Shown here: positions 8,839-17,900 of the stretch, one piece after another
Numbering within the stretch: position 1 is the first letter of the stretch
Layout of the letters: each line of letters begins with the position of its first letter
Source of the DNA: Iamia sp038233075
GTDB lineage: Bacteria > Actinomycetota > Acidimicrobiia > Acidimicrobiales > Iamiaceae
Reading direction: 5' to 3'
Assembly: GCA_038233075.1 (NCBI GenBank)
Contig: JBBSMQ010000007.1
Location: 62,001-126,000, forward strand
DNA length: 64,000 bases
The notes under the pieces: generated by a model
The model's database searches: none
The model's input: the letters and a program-made list of their open reading frames with translations, nothing else
What the model was told of the DNA's origin: nothing
Translations under genes and position numbers: made by a program

Positions 8839-10043
8839 CCGCCGTCTTCTGGCTGGCGGTGGCGGCCATGGCCGAGACCTACCTCGTCTTCCCTGCGGTC
8901 GTCGCCACCCGAGCCCGCCTGGCGCCCCGGCCCCACCGGGAGGCCGACATCACCCCGACGGTGTCGGTGGTGATCGCGGCGCGCAACGAGGAGGCCGCCA
9001 TCGGGGCCAAGCTGGACAGCGTGCTGGCCTGCGACTACCCGGCCGAGCGCCTCGAGGTCATCGTCGCGTCCGACGGATCGACCGATGCCACCGCCGAGGT
9101 GGTCCGGGCCCGGGCCGGGTCGGCGCCGGTGACCCTGCTCGATCTGGGCGATGTGGGCAAGGCGGTTGCCCTCAACGCCGCGGTGGCCGCGGCCACCGCG
9201 GAGATCGTCGTGTTCACCGACGCCAACAGCCGGTTCGACGCCACCACGCTGCCGGCGCTGGTCCGACCCTTCGCCGACCCGGAGGTGGGCGGGGTGGCCG
9301 GCGATCAGCGCTACCTCCCCCTCACCGACGGAGCGGCCGACGCCGACGGCACCGTCGCCGGCGAGCGTCGCTACTGGGACCTCGACCGCATGCTGAAGAC
9401 CGCCGAGAGTGCGGCCGGCCACGTCATCAGCGCCACCGGCGCCCTGTACGCCGTGCGTCGCGACCTGGTCGACGAGGTCCCGACCGGCGTCACCGACGAC
9501 TTCGCCACCTCCACCGGGGTCATCGCCCGGGGGGCGCGTCTCGTGTTCGTGCCCGAAGCCCTCGTGTGGGAGCCTGTGGCGGCGTCGGCGGGGGCCGAGC
9601 GGACGAGGAAGGTGAGGGTGATGACGCGTGGGCTCCAGGCGGTGGTGCACCGGCGAGCGCTGCTCGACCCCCGTCGGCACGGCTTCTACTCCTACCAGCT
9701 GCTCCACCACAAGGTGCTCCGGCGACTCATGGGCATCCCCCTGCTCGCCGTCGCCGCGTCGGCGGCCATGTGCTGGAGGAAGGCCCGTCTCTACCGGGCT
9801 GTCACGGTGGCCCAGGGCGGGTTCGGGGCGCTGGCGGCCGTCGGTCTCCTGCGTCCCCGCAGCCGACTGGGACGCACCCGGCCCTGTGGTCTGGCCGCCT
9901 ACTTCACCATGGTGAACGCAGCGGGCCTGGTGGCCGCGCTCAACGTGGCCCGCGGTCACCGGATCGAGCGCTGGGACCCGGGCCGCACCGAAGGGCCCGA
10001 CCGCAGGTCGGTCCCGTCCGAGGATGCGAGGGCGCACCGATGA
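8835..10043 (+). CDS. Membrane-associated glycosyltransferase family 2 protein
   Basis: A protein of 402 residues. A short N-terminal hydrophobic segment is followed by a GT-A domain: SVVIAARNEEAAIGAKLDSV near residue 38, IVASDGSTDAT near 75 and VVFTDANSRF near 125 (DAN in the DxD position). TDDFATS and the cationic RVMTRGLQAVVHRR stretch recall cellulose/hyaluronan-synthase-like processive GT2 enzymes. Two or three hydrophobic C-terminal segments (around 295-310 and 355-375) suggest membrane attachment. It is a likely chain-extending transferase of the locus. GTG start overlapping the previous stop. Confidence 0.87.
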   Translation: MTAVFWLAVAAMAETYLVFPAVVATRARLAPRPHREADITPTVSVVIAARNEEAAIGAKLDSVLACDYPAERLEVIVASDGSTDATAEVVRARAGSAPVTLLDLGDVGKAVALNAAVAAATAEIVVFTDANSRFDATTLPALVRPFADPEVGGVAGDQRYLPLTDGAADADGTVAGERRYWDLDRMLKTAESAAGHVISATGALYAVRRDLVDEVPTGVTDDFATSTGVIARGARLVFVPEALVWEPVAASAGAERTRKVRVMTRGLQAVVHRRALLDPRRHGFYSYQLLHHKVLRRLMGIPLLAVAASAAMCWRKARLYRAVTVAQGGFGALAAVGLLRPRSRLGRTRPCGLAAYFTMVNAAGLVAALNVARGHRIERWDPGRTEGPDRRSVPSEDARAHR

Positions 10044-11566
10044 TGGAGCGGACCCGACCCCAGACCGAGCGCCGGCTGTCATCGCGCTCGGAGAGGCGAC
10101 GGCTCGCGGCGCCGCTGGTCATCATCACCATCGGTGCGGTCACCACCGCGTTCGCGCTGGGCACGCCCCTCGTGGCCGTCGTCGCCGGCTTGGTCGTCCT
10201 CGCCCTGCTGATCGCCGATCGACCGTCGATCGCCACCCTGGTCGCGGTCGGGCTCATCTTCTCCAACGCCGTGGTCGTGGCGACCAAGGAGTTCGGGGTG
10301 CCCACGCCCTTCGCCGGGCTGGTGCCGCTGCTGTTCCTCGTGACCGTCGGCCACCGTGTGTGCATCCAGCGCAAGCCGCTGGTGCTGCCCCTGGCCACGC
10401 CGTGGATCATCGCCTTGTTCCTGGTCCAGGCCATCGGCGCCGCCCTCAGCCGCGAGCCCGCCACCGCCATGGGCGGGGTGGGCACGTTCCTGCTCGAGGG
10501 CCTGCTGCTGTGGCTGCTGTTGGCCAACGCGGCCCGCACGGCCGAGATCCTCCGTCAGGCCGCCATCGTCATCGTCGCCCTGGGCGCACTGTTGAGCCTG
10601 CTCTCCCTCGCCCAGAAGGTCACCGACACCGAGAGCAACGAGCAGTTCGGCTTCGCCCAGGTGGCCAACTCCTCGGTGGGCAAGGACAAGGTCACGGGGG
10701 CGTCGGGCAAGAAGCGTCACGCCGGGCCCGTCGGCGAGCAGAACCGATGGGCCCAGGTCCTCTGCATGGCGGGCGCGCTGGGCGTGGCGCTGGCCACCAC
10801 CGACCGGTCCAAGACGATCCGCCTGGCCAGCGCAGCCGGCACGGTGGCCATCGGTGCCGGCATCGTGCTCACCTACTCCCGGGGGGCGACCGTCGGTCTG
10901 ACCCTGGCTGCCGTCGTCGCCATGCTGCTGCGCTGGGTGCCGCGCGCCACCACTGCGGCCGCGGGCGTGGTGGTGGTCCTCCTCCTGGGCGTGGTGGCCC
11001 CCACCTTCACCGACCGCGCCTCCACCGTGGTGTCGTCGGAGTCCTCGCCCCTCGGCGACTCCGGCACCAAAGCCGACGGGTCCTCGTCCAAGGACGGCTC
11101 GTTCGACAACCGGGCCACCGAGGCGTCCGCTGCGCTCGCCATCTTCTTCCGGCACCCGGTGGTCGGGGTCGGGCCGAACCTGTTCCCCACCTACTTCCAG
11201 GACGAGGCCCGCCGCCTCGGCGCCGAACGCATCGTGGGCGTCGAGCGAGAGTCGCACAACCTCTACCTCGGCCTGGCGGCGGAGGCCGGCGCCCTCGGCC
11301 TCCTGGCCTTCGGCGCCGTCATGGTCGCCATCCTCGGCCCCCTCGCCGCGGCCCGCAAGCGCCTCCTCGCCCGGCGCCCGGACCTGGCCGGCCTGGCCAC
11401 CGGATACGCCATGGCCCTGGTCCTCTACCTCACCACCGGTCTCTTCCTGCACTTCGCCTACATCCGCTACTTCTGGCTGTTCGCCGGTCTGGCCGCCGCC
11501 ATGGGCATGGTGGCCGAGGCCGACGAGGAGGATGCGGAGGCCACCGCGGCCCCGGCCCCGGCGTGA
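10040..11566 (+). CDS. O-antigen ligase/polymerase family (Wzy-like) membrane protein
   Basis: A protein of 508 residues with about 10-12 hydrophobic segments. The Wzy_C/RfaL-type core is visible: GPVGEQNRWAQVLCMAGAL near residue 232, VLTYSRGATVGLTLA near 275, a long extracytoplasmic loop of about residues 325-400 holding FRHPVVGVGPNLF and the conserved ESHNLYLGLAAEAGALGLL, then final helices. The family polymerises or ligates lipid-linked repeat units outside the membrane. The Ser/Lys/Asp-rich insert SSKDGS in the loop is unusual. It is the last gene of the first operon, followed by a strong convergent hairpin. Confidence 0.88.
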   Translation: MMERTRPQTERRLSSRSERRRLAAPLVIITIGAVTTAFALGTPLVAVVAGLVVLALLIADRPSIATLVAVGLIFSNAVVVATKEFGVPTPFAGLVPLLFLVTVGHRVCIQRKPLVLPLATPWIIALFLVQAIGAALSREPATAMGGVGTFLLEGLLLWLLLANAARTAEILRQAAIVIVALGALLSLLSLAQKVTDTESNEQFGFAQVANSSVGKDKVTGASGKKRHAGPVGEQNRWAQVLCMAGALGVALATTDRSKTIRLASAAGTVAIGAGIVLTYSRGATVGLTLAAVVAMLLRWVPRATTAAAGVVVVLLLGVVAPTFTDRASTVVSSESSPLGDSGTKADGSSSKDGSFDNRATEASAALAIFFRHPVVGVGPNLFPTYFQDEARRLGAERIVGVERESHNLYLGLAAEAGALGLLAFGAVMVAILGPLAAARKRLLARRPDLAGLATGYAMALVLYLTTGLFLHFAYIRYFWLFAGLAAAMGMVAEADEEDAEATAAPAPA

Positions 11567-11647
11567 GGAGCACCGCGGTCGGGGGCTCGTGATCACCGCG
11601 CACCCGACCAGGTCATGTCCACCCGTGGCCGGTCCGACGGGCCTGAC

Positions 11648-11689
11648 CCCCTCGACCCGGGACCCCCGCACCGGGCCCGGGTCGAGGGG
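11648..11689. terminator. Perfect 14-bp hairpin between convergent genes
   Basis: CCCCTCGACCCGGG at 11648-11661 pairs without mismatch with CCCGGGTCGAGGGG at 11676-11689 across a 14-base loop. It lies midway between the end of the O-antigen ligase gene (+) and the end of the alginate-lyase-like gene (-), so it can serve both strands. There is no U-tract, as is usual for very GC-rich actinobacterial terminators. Confidence 0.6.
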
Positions 11690-11723
11690 CGGATCGGGGC
11701 GCCCCGCCTCGCTGCCGTCGGGT

Positions 11724-12848
11724 TCAGCGGGCGCGGGGGCCGTGGGTCCAGTCGCCCCAACCCATGTTCTTGCCCGGGCTGCCGCCCACGGTGGTGGCGA
11801 AGCGCGTTCCGGCGATCCGGTTCAGCACCCACGGCTGCCACTGGTCGTCGGCCGAGGGAGGGTTGGTGTTGGTGGTGTAGAGCCAGGTGAAGGCTCGGAC
11901 CAGGGCCCCGTCGCCGGCATTGATGTCGACCAGGCCGGCCCGGTCGAGCAGCACTCCGGTCACCAGCTCGCCCTGGAGCGCCTCCCAGGGGTAGGAGCCG
12001 TGCTCGGCCGGGCGGGACGAGGGCTCCCCCGACCGGCGCTGGTCCTCGGGCAGGACCCCATCGACGTTGCGCCCCATCTTCGTGGCGCCACGGCGGTTGA
12101 TGCCGGCCTTCGGGTTCGATGCGTGCCACCCGGTGCCCGACCAGACGAGCTGGTTGGGGGCGGACTCGCCCAGCCACGCCCGATGGGTGTCCGCCATCTG
12201 GCGCAGACCGCGCTGGTCGCCCAGGTACAGGTCGATCGCGGTCACCGCGGCGCGGGCCATGGTGCCCCAGTTGGCGGGCGAGCGGAGTGCGGTCGACACC
12301 AGGTCGGTCCCGGCGGAGTGGCCGAAGAGGGGGATGGTGCGAACTCGGTCGAGGAACTGACGAAACGCCATCTCGTCGCCGCTGGACAGCCCGACGAGGT
12401 CGGCCGCCACCACATAGGGTGGGATGCTGCGGGCCAGCTCCAGGACCCTCGCGTAGGAGGTGGTGCGGCTCACCGCCATGATGGCGGCCTGGGTCCGGGC
12501 GCGAAGGGCGGCATCACCGGTCCGCACCGCCACCAGCGCACCGGCCAGGGTCGCGGTGTCATGGCGGGAGTTGAGATCCGAGAGCGTCGGCTGACCCCAG
12601 TCTCCGTAGGCGACCTCGACCAGGCGGTCCCACGCCTCCCCGCGCATGGGCAGCTGCGCGATCTCGGCCGGGCTGATCCAGAGACCCTGGCCGCCGTCGT
12701 GCTCGACGGGCTGGCGCGCCACCAGGGTCGGGGTCCCGCAGCTGGTCAGGGTGCTGGCCAGCACCAGGGCGAGGGCCAGTGCGACAAGGGTTCGGGGGGC
12801 TCGCCTCCACGAGGCGGGGGTGGGCAGGGAGCGGGGTCGAAGCATCAT
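11724..12848 (-). CDS. Alginate-lyase-like lipoprotein
   Basis: A protein of 374 residues. The chosen ATG gives an Arg-rich n-region, a hydrophobic core and a lipobox LTSC at about residues 36-39, so it is a predicted lipoprotein; the frame open further upstream has no export signal. The body matches the pattern of the alginate lyase superfamily (alpha/alpha toroid): DTATLAGALVAVRTGD, then SPANWGTMARAAVTAIDLYLGD, then a C-terminal GSYPWEALQGELVTGVLLDRAG. Such lyase-like proteins often accompany exopolysaccharide loci, where they trim or turn over the polymer. Substrate and activity are inferences. It is divergent from the second Wzz operon. Confidence 0.75.
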   Translation of the reverse strand: MMLRPRSLPTPASWRRAPRTLVALALALVLASTLTSCGTPTLVARQPVEHDGGQGLWISPAEIAQLPMRGEAWDRLVEVAYGDWGQPTLSDLNSRHDTATLAGALVAVRTGDAALRARTQAAIMAVSRTTSYARVLELARSIPPYVVAADLVGLSSGDEMAFRQFLDRVRTIPLFGHSAGTDLVSTALRSPANWGTMARAAVTAIDLYLGDQRGLRQMADTHRAWLGESAPNQLVWSGTGWHASNPKAGINRRGATKMGRNVDGVLPEDQRRSGEPSSRPAEHGSYPWEALQGELVTGVLLDRAGLVDINAGDGALVRAFTWLYTTNTNPPSADDQWQPWVLNRIAGTRFATTVGGSPGKNMGWGDWTHGPRAR

Positions 12849-13063
12849 GGTGGCGGTGGTCCGGGGTCGTGGTCGGTCTCGAGCTATGCCATCCCTTTCG
12901 GCGGCCACCGGCGAACGCGGAGAGTAATGGTGGGATCGGTCCGATCTGCCGGTGCGACGTTCGCGGTAGGCGCCATCGCCCACGGTGTGGATCCGGTGCG
13001 GTGCCGGGCCGGGCAGCGTGGGGGTTTGGACACCGTACCGGGTCCGACCCGGCCGGAGGATCG

Positions 13064-14440
13064 GTGAGCGCAGACATGCAGCCCCCCAGCGGAGGCCTCG
13101 GGCTCCCACGCGTCGCGGCTCCCCGGCCCGACCCCGACGCCGAGCAGCGCGGCCTGTTCCCCGTCATCCGCCGGTGGGCCGGGGTGATCCTGGCCATCAC
13201 GGCCGTCTTCACCCTCGCTGGGTGGGCGTTCACGGCGCAGGCGACCCCCACCTACGAGGCTCGTACCACGCTGCTCGTGGGGCCGCTCGTCACCAACTTC
13301 GGCACCACCGTCAACTCGGGCCGGCTGGCCGAGACCTACGTCGACCTGGTCGACAACCCCGCCATCATCGAGCCCCTGGCCCGGCGCGTCGACGTGGACC
13401 GCAACCTTCTCTACCGCGGGGTCCGGGCCCAGGCCGACGCCCAGACCCGGTTCGTGGAGCTCAAGGCCGAGGCCCACACCCCCGAGGGGGCGGCCGAGGC
13501 CGCGACCGTCGCCGCCGACCTCCTGACCCTGAGGGCGGCGACCAGCTCCGATGGTGCCGCCGGCCAGCTCAGCGTGGTCGACCCCGCCACTCCTCCCTCG
13601 AGACCCATCCGTCCTCGCCCCGATCTGATCATCCCCCTGGCCGCGGTGGCCGGTCTCCTCGCCTCCGTCGGCATCGTGATGGTGATGGAGCTGGTGGGCG
13701 ACACCGCGGCGACGACTCGCGATGTCGACGTGGCCACCGGCGTCACGACGCTGTCCCTCACCCGGGGGCGGCGAGGTCAGCGCGGGGAGCGATCGCGCGC
13801 CGGTGAGGTGGTGACCACCGAGCTCGAGCTGGTCCGCCCCCACGCCCGGTGCGTGGTGCTCGCCGGGGTGAGCGACCAGGACGAAGGGGGCCCCCTGGCC
13901 CTCGAGGTGGCGAGCACCTGGGCCGGTCTCACCGCCGTCACCGTCATCGATGCCGGTCCCGGTCAGGTGACGAGCGAGGCGGGGCTGAACGGGCACCCGG
14001 GCCTCCGCGAGGCCCTGGCGGGCGATGCGTCGGTGCGCCCGACGACCCTGACCGACACGGTCGAGGTCCTGGCCGTGGGCCACGGCGTCGACGAGGGGAG
14101 CGAGGGGGACACCCTCGACCTGGTGCGGGCCCGGGCCCTGCTGGCCCGCGTCCAGGCCGACGGCCGCCGCGTCGTGGTCCACACCGCGTCGCCTGCCACC
14201 AGCTCGGTCGCGCTGGGCTGGGCTCGAGTCGCCGACGCGACGGTGCTGGTGGCCCGACGCGACCGGGCCCGACGGGTCTCCATGGCCGACGCCGCCACCA
14301 ACCTGCGGGCCGCGGGGGCCGATCTGGCCTTCTCGGTCCTCCAGGACCAGCCCCGTCGTTCGTCCCGGCGGCGGTCGGCGGACGCCCGCGAGGAGTCAGC
14401 CGCGGACCCCGAGGCCGACCTGGTGGTGGCGGCCCCGTGA
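13064..14440 (+). CDS. Wzz-like chain-length determinant with degenerate BY-kinase domain (second copy)
   Basis: A protein of 458 residues. The GTG at 13064 has GGAGGA 5 bases upstream, better placed than for the ATG at 13076. Membrane helices lie at about 38-58 and 190-210, with a Wzz domain between them ending in the Pro-rich PPSRPIRPRPDLIIP. The cytoplasmic part (ARCVVLAGVSDQDEGGPLALEVA, VTVIDAGPG) aligns in outline with BY-kinases but lacks the Walker A Gly-Lys-Ser/Thr. It is a clear paralogue of the gene at 6248-7561, with a basic C-terminal tail instead of the acidic Ser/Asp tail of that copy. It opens the second polysaccharide operon. Confidence 0.83.
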   Translation: MSADMQPPSGGLGLPRVAAPRPDPDAEQRGLFPVIRRWAGVILAITAVFTLAGWAFTAQATPTYEARTTLLVGPLVTNFGTTVNSGRLAETYVDLVDNPAIIEPLARRVDVDRNLLYRGVRAQADAQTRFVELKAEAHTPEGAAEAATVAADLLTLRAATSSDGAAGQLSVVDPATPPSRPIRPRPDLIIPLAAVAGLLASVGIVMVMELVGDTAATTRDVDVATGVTTLSLTRGRRGQRGERSRAGEVVTTELELVRPHARCVVLAGVSDQDEGGPLALEVASTWAGLTAVTVIDAGPGQVTSEAGLNGHPGLREALAGDASVRPTTLTDTVEVLAVGHGVDEGSEGDTLDLVRARALLARVQADGRRVVVHTASPATSSVALGWARVADATVLVARRDRARRVSMADAATNLRAAGADLAFSVLQDQPRRSSRRRSADAREESAADPEADLVVAAP

Positions 14441-16026
14441 CCCTCACCTCTCCCCCCGATCAGCTCTCCCCATCGCCGGCGTCGGACGAGACCAGCGACG
14501 CGCCCACGCGTGGTGGCCTCAGCCCGACCATCTCGCTGGTGCTGCTCGGCCTGGTGGTCGCCACCGGGGTCGTGCTGCGGTTCTGGGCCCCCAGCCCCAT
14601 GTGGCTGGACGAGGCGATCAGCGTCGACATCGCCCGCCTCCCCGTGGGCGACATCGGCTCGGCCCTCCGCCAGGACGGCCACCCGCCCCTCTACTACGTG
14701 CTGTTGCACGGCTGGATGGCCATCTTCGGCACCGGGGACGGGGCCGTGCGCGCCCTCACCGGGCTGGTGTCGGTGGCCACGCTGCCCCTGATGTGGGCAG
14801 CGGGCCGACGCCTCGGCGGCCGCACCACCGCCGTCATGGCCCTGGCGCTGCTGGCGTCATCACCGTTCGCGGTGCGCTACGCCACCGAGGCCCGGATGTA
14901 CGCCCTGATGACGCTAATGGGCCTGGCCGGGTACCTGGCCGTGCTGCGGGCCCTGGAACGGCCCCGTCTCGTCCGCCTGGCTCTGGTGGCGCTGCTCACG
15001 ACGGCCATGCTCCTGACGCACTACTGGGGCGCCTGGCTGGTGGCGACGGCCGTGCTGCTGGTGGGGCTGGCCGCGTGGCGGCGACCGGAGGAACGCTCGG
15101 CGCCCCTGCGGGTGGTGACCGCGCTGGTCGTCGGTGGGCTGCCGGCGCTGGCCTGGCTGCCCTCGGCCGCCTACCAGGCGGCCCGCACGGGGACGCCGTG
15201 GGCCCGATCGGTGGAGCCGTTCGACGCGGCGTTCGACACCCTGCTCGACTTCGGAGGCGGCAAGTGGGTCGGAGGTCGGCTGCTGGTGCCCCTCCTGGGC
15301 GGGGCGGTGCTGCTGGCCCTGCTGGCCCGCCCGGTGGGCCGCTGGCGCCTCGACGTCGACCTGCGGACCGTCCCCGGCGTCCGGCCCGAGGTGGCCCTCT
15401 TCGCCGGCCCGCTCCTGCTCGGGCTCGGGGCCGCGGTCGCCACCGCGTCTGCGTTCCAGCCCCGCTACGCAGCCGGGATCCTCCCCTTCCTCCTGCTGGC
15501 CGTCGCCGTCGGCATCTCCCGGCTGCCCCAGCCCTGGATCCGACGAGGGGTCCTCGCCGCGGTGGTCCTCGCCAGCCTGGCGGGATCGGTGCGCAGCGCG
15601 ACCGAGCAGCGCACCCAGGGCGGAGAGGTGGCCGACGCCCTGAACGGCTCGGCCCGCGCCGTCGACGTCGTCGCCTACTGCCCCGACCAGCTCCGGCCGT
15701 CGGTGGAGCGAGAGCTGGGGGCAGGGGCACGGCCCGAGGCGCTGACCTACCCCTCGGGCAGCCCTCCCGGGCGCATCGACTGGGTCGACTACACCGATCG
15801 CATCGATGCCAGCGATCCCGCCACCTTCGTCGACGAGGCTCTGGCCCAGGTCGGTGATGGGGGCCGGGTCTGGCTGGTCTACGCCGAGGACTACCGGGGC
15901 TTCGGCGACGATTGTGAGGAGATCCGGCGGGGCTTCGAGCGGGAGCTGGGCCCCGGTGACGAGGTGGTGACCGACAAGAAGGCCTCCTACGAGGAACACG
16001 TGCTCCAGCGGTTCGAGCCCCGATGA
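14437..16026 (+). CDS. GT-C glycosyltransferase, GT39/ArnT-like membrane protein
   Basis: A protein of 529 residues starting at a GTG that overlaps the previous stop. It has about ten transmembrane segments. The first periplasmic loop carries MWLDEAISVDIARLP near residue 40, with the Asp-Glu pair typical of polyprenol-phosphate-sugar-dependent GT39/GT83 enzymes, followed by GHPPLYYVLLHGW and ATEARMYALMTLMG. A C-terminal soluble domain of about 130 residues contains VVAYCPDQLRPSVE. It is expected to transfer a sugar from a polyprenyl phosphate donor outside the membrane. Confidence 0.83.
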   Translation: MTLTSPPDQLSPSPASDETSDAPTRGGLSPTISLVLLGLVVATGVVLRFWAPSPMWLDEAISVDIARLPVGDIGSALRQDGHPPLYYVLLHGWMAIFGTGDGAVRALTGLVSVATLPLMWAAGRRLGGRTTAVMALALLASSPFAVRYATEARMYALMTLMGLAGYLAVLRALERPRLVRLALVALLTTAMLLTHYWGAWLVATAVLLVGLAAWRRPEERSAPLRVVTALVVGGLPALAWLPSAAYQAARTGTPWARSVEPFDAAFDTLLDFGGGKWVGGRLLVPLLGGAVLLALLARPVGRWRLDVDLRTVPGVRPEVALFAGPLLLGLGAAVATASAFQPRYAAGILPFLLLAVAVGISRLPQPWIRRGVLAAVVLASLAGSVRSATEQRTQGGEVADALNGSARAVDVVAYCPDQLRPSVERELGAGARPEALTYPSGSPPGRIDWVDYTDRIDASDPATFVDEALAQVGDGGRVWLVYAEDYRGFGDDCEEIRRGFERELGPGDEVVTDKKASYEEHVLQRFEPR

Positions 16027-17900
16027 CGGTCACGAACCGGGTCGGGTGGCGACCGGTCGCCCCTCGTCCACAGAGGCGGCCCGCCGAGGAGGCAGTCCCG
16101 GTGCGGTCCGCGCCCGCGCGCCTGGGCGCCGCGCCCCTCGTCGCCGGCCTGGTCTGCCTCGCGGGCGCCGCCTGGTTCGCCTGGTCCCTGCCCGCCACCC
16201 CCGGGCGGCGGGGGAGGCCGAGCATCTTCCTCGTCGAGGGAGGACCATGGCGCTGGCTCTTCGACCACGCCGCGCCCCCCGGCTCACCGGTCCCCCTGGC
16301 CGTGACGCTCGTGGGCGTCTCCCTGGTGATGTTCGCGGCCTGGACCGCCGTCATCATCCTGACCTGGAACCGGTCGAGTCGCGCCGCGGTGCGCACCGTC
16401 GTGGCCCTGGCTGCGCTGGGCGCCGTGATCAGCGTGTTCGCGCTCCCCAACAAGACCAGCGACATCTACGACTACGTGCTGTTCGGCCGGGTCGCGGCCG
16501 CCCACGATGCCGAGCCCTACCAGGACCTGCCCAACGCCTTCCCCCAGGACCCCACCTACCGGTACTCGAGCCACCAGTACACGGGCCGGCCCGACAACAA
16601 GCTGCCGGTCTGGACCCTGGCCGCGACGGGCACCGCCGAGCTTGCCGGCGACGGGCCCGTCACCAACCTGCTGGCCTTCCGTGCCCTGCTCGGGGGAGCG
16701 TCGGTGGCCACGACGGCCCTGGTGGCCTGGATCCTCGGGCGGATACGTCCGCAGGCCGCGGCGTCGGGGGCGGCAGCCTTCGGGCTGTCTCCTCTCACCC
16801 TCGTCTACGGCACAGGGAAGACCGACTCGTTGATGGTGCTGCTCATGGTGGCGGCCATCGCACTAGTGGTCGCAGGCCGGACCCGCGTCGCCACGGTGGC
16901 CGGGACCCTCGGCGTGCTGGTGAAGCTCATCGCCGCGCCCGTGCTCGCGCTGGTGGTGCTGCTCCCCCCTCTGGTGGGGGCGCGTCGACGACCCGGAGCG
17001 CCGCGATGGACCCTTGCGGTGGGGGTGGCGGTCCGCGGACTCGTCGCCCTGGCCGTCACCGCGCTCGTCTACCTCGTGTTCCAGGACCCGGTGGGCCTGG
17101 CCCGCACCCACCTCATCGACTCCGGCAACGCCTCCGCCGCGGCCACGGTGGGTCCGGCCACCGCGGTGCCCTTCATCCTGCTCCTGGCGGTGATGGCCTG
17201 GCGGTCCTGGCGGGTCGACCTGGCCTCCGACGTCGAACGGGCCCGCGGGCTGATCGCGGCGGCGGCGCCGGTGCTTGTGGTGTTCGCGGTGCTGCTCACC
17301 CGGCCCGGGCTCCCGTGGTACCTCATGACCCCGCTCGCGGTCGTGGCCCTCTCCCGATCGGTCTCCCTCCTGGTCATCCTCGGAACGGTGAGCGTCGCCT
17401 CCTTCGTCATCGGCTGGTGGGACTCCGTCGACACCCGGGCCCATCCCCTGCCCGCGCTCTACAAGCTGCACAACACGAGTCGGCCCGTGCTCTTCCTCGG
17501 CCTGGCGGTAGGCGCCACGCTGGTCGCGTTGGCGGCCCACCTGGCCACGAAGCGCTGGCGCCGGCCTCCGGCGGTCTCGCCTCCTCCCGACGTCGGCGAC
17601 CACCCGCCCCGGCCGGCCCCGGAGGACGCCGCGGCGGGGGCTGCGCGCCCGGAGGACAGCGTCCCGCTCTCGGCGTCGGCGCCGCGGCTCCCGGACACCC
17701 CCCGGGCTGACCCCGCCGCCGGATCCCCCGGATCGCCTGGATCCGCCAGATCCGCCAACTTTGGACGGAAGGGCGCCACATACGGCCAGGTCCGTCCAGA
17801 GTTGGCGACCGTCACGCCGCGGCCGACCGCAGGCGAGACGCGAGGGCGGCGCGCGTGGCGTCGCTGCCCCTGGTCACGTCACACCAACGCAGGCGTTTGA
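16023..17900 (+). CDS. Polytopic GT87/MptA-like mannosyltransferase, C-terminus running into a repeat element
   Basis: A protein of 625 residues with about 11-12 transmembrane segments up to residue 515. The loop LPNKTSDIYDYVLFGRVAA near residue 145 resembles polyprenol-phosphate-mannose-dependent alpha-mannosyltransferases. After the last helix comes a Pro-rich low-complexity tail (PPPDVGDHPPRPAPED). From about residue 578 the frame is encoded by the palindrome at 17753-17807 and by the antisense of the AbiEi-like gene. The last 45-50 residues are therefore unlikely to be ancestral and suggest insertion of the repeat at the 3' end. ATG start overlaps the previous stop. Confidence 0.8.
   Translation: MTVTNRVGWRPVAPRPQRRPAEEAVPVRSAPARLGAAPLVAGLVCLAGAAWFAWSLPATPGRRGRPSIFLVEGGPWRWLFDHAAPPGSPVPLAVTLVGVSLVMFAAWTAVIILTWNRSSRAAVRTVVALAALGAVISVFALPNKTSDIYDYVLFGRVAAAHDAEPYQDLPNAFPQDPTYRYSSHQYTGRPDNKLPVWTLAATGTAELAGDGPVTNLLAFRALLGGASVATTALVAWILGRIRPQAAASGAAAFGLSPLTLVYGTGKTDSLMVLLMVAAIALVVAGRTRVATVAGTLGVLVKLIAAPVLALVVLLPPLVGARRRPGAPRWTLAVGVAVRGLVALAVTALVYLVFQDPVGLARTHLIDSGNASAAATVGPATAVPFILLLAVMAWRSWRVDLASDVERARGLIAAAAPVLVVFAVLLTRPGLPWYLMTPLAVVALSRSVSLLVILGTVSVASFVIGWWDSVDTRAHPLPALYKLHNTSRPVLFLGLAVGATLVALAAHLATKRWRRPPAVSPPPDVGDHPPRPAPEDAAAGAARPEDSVPLSASAPRLPDTPRADPAAGSPGSPGSARSANFGRKGATYGQVRPELATVTPRPTAGETRGRRAWRRCPWSRHTNAGV
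17753..17807. repeat. Palindromic repeat copy A, inverted relative to copy B
   Basis: Arms at 17753-17769 (core CCAACTTTGGACGGA) and 17791-17807 (core TCCGTCCAGAGTTGG) pair with one mismatch around a 21-base centre. The reverse complement of the whole unit matches copy B at 18783-18833 except at about three positions; the centres agree at 20 of 21 bases. It starts 5 bases beyond the stop of the AbiEi-like gene. Confidence 0.85.
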
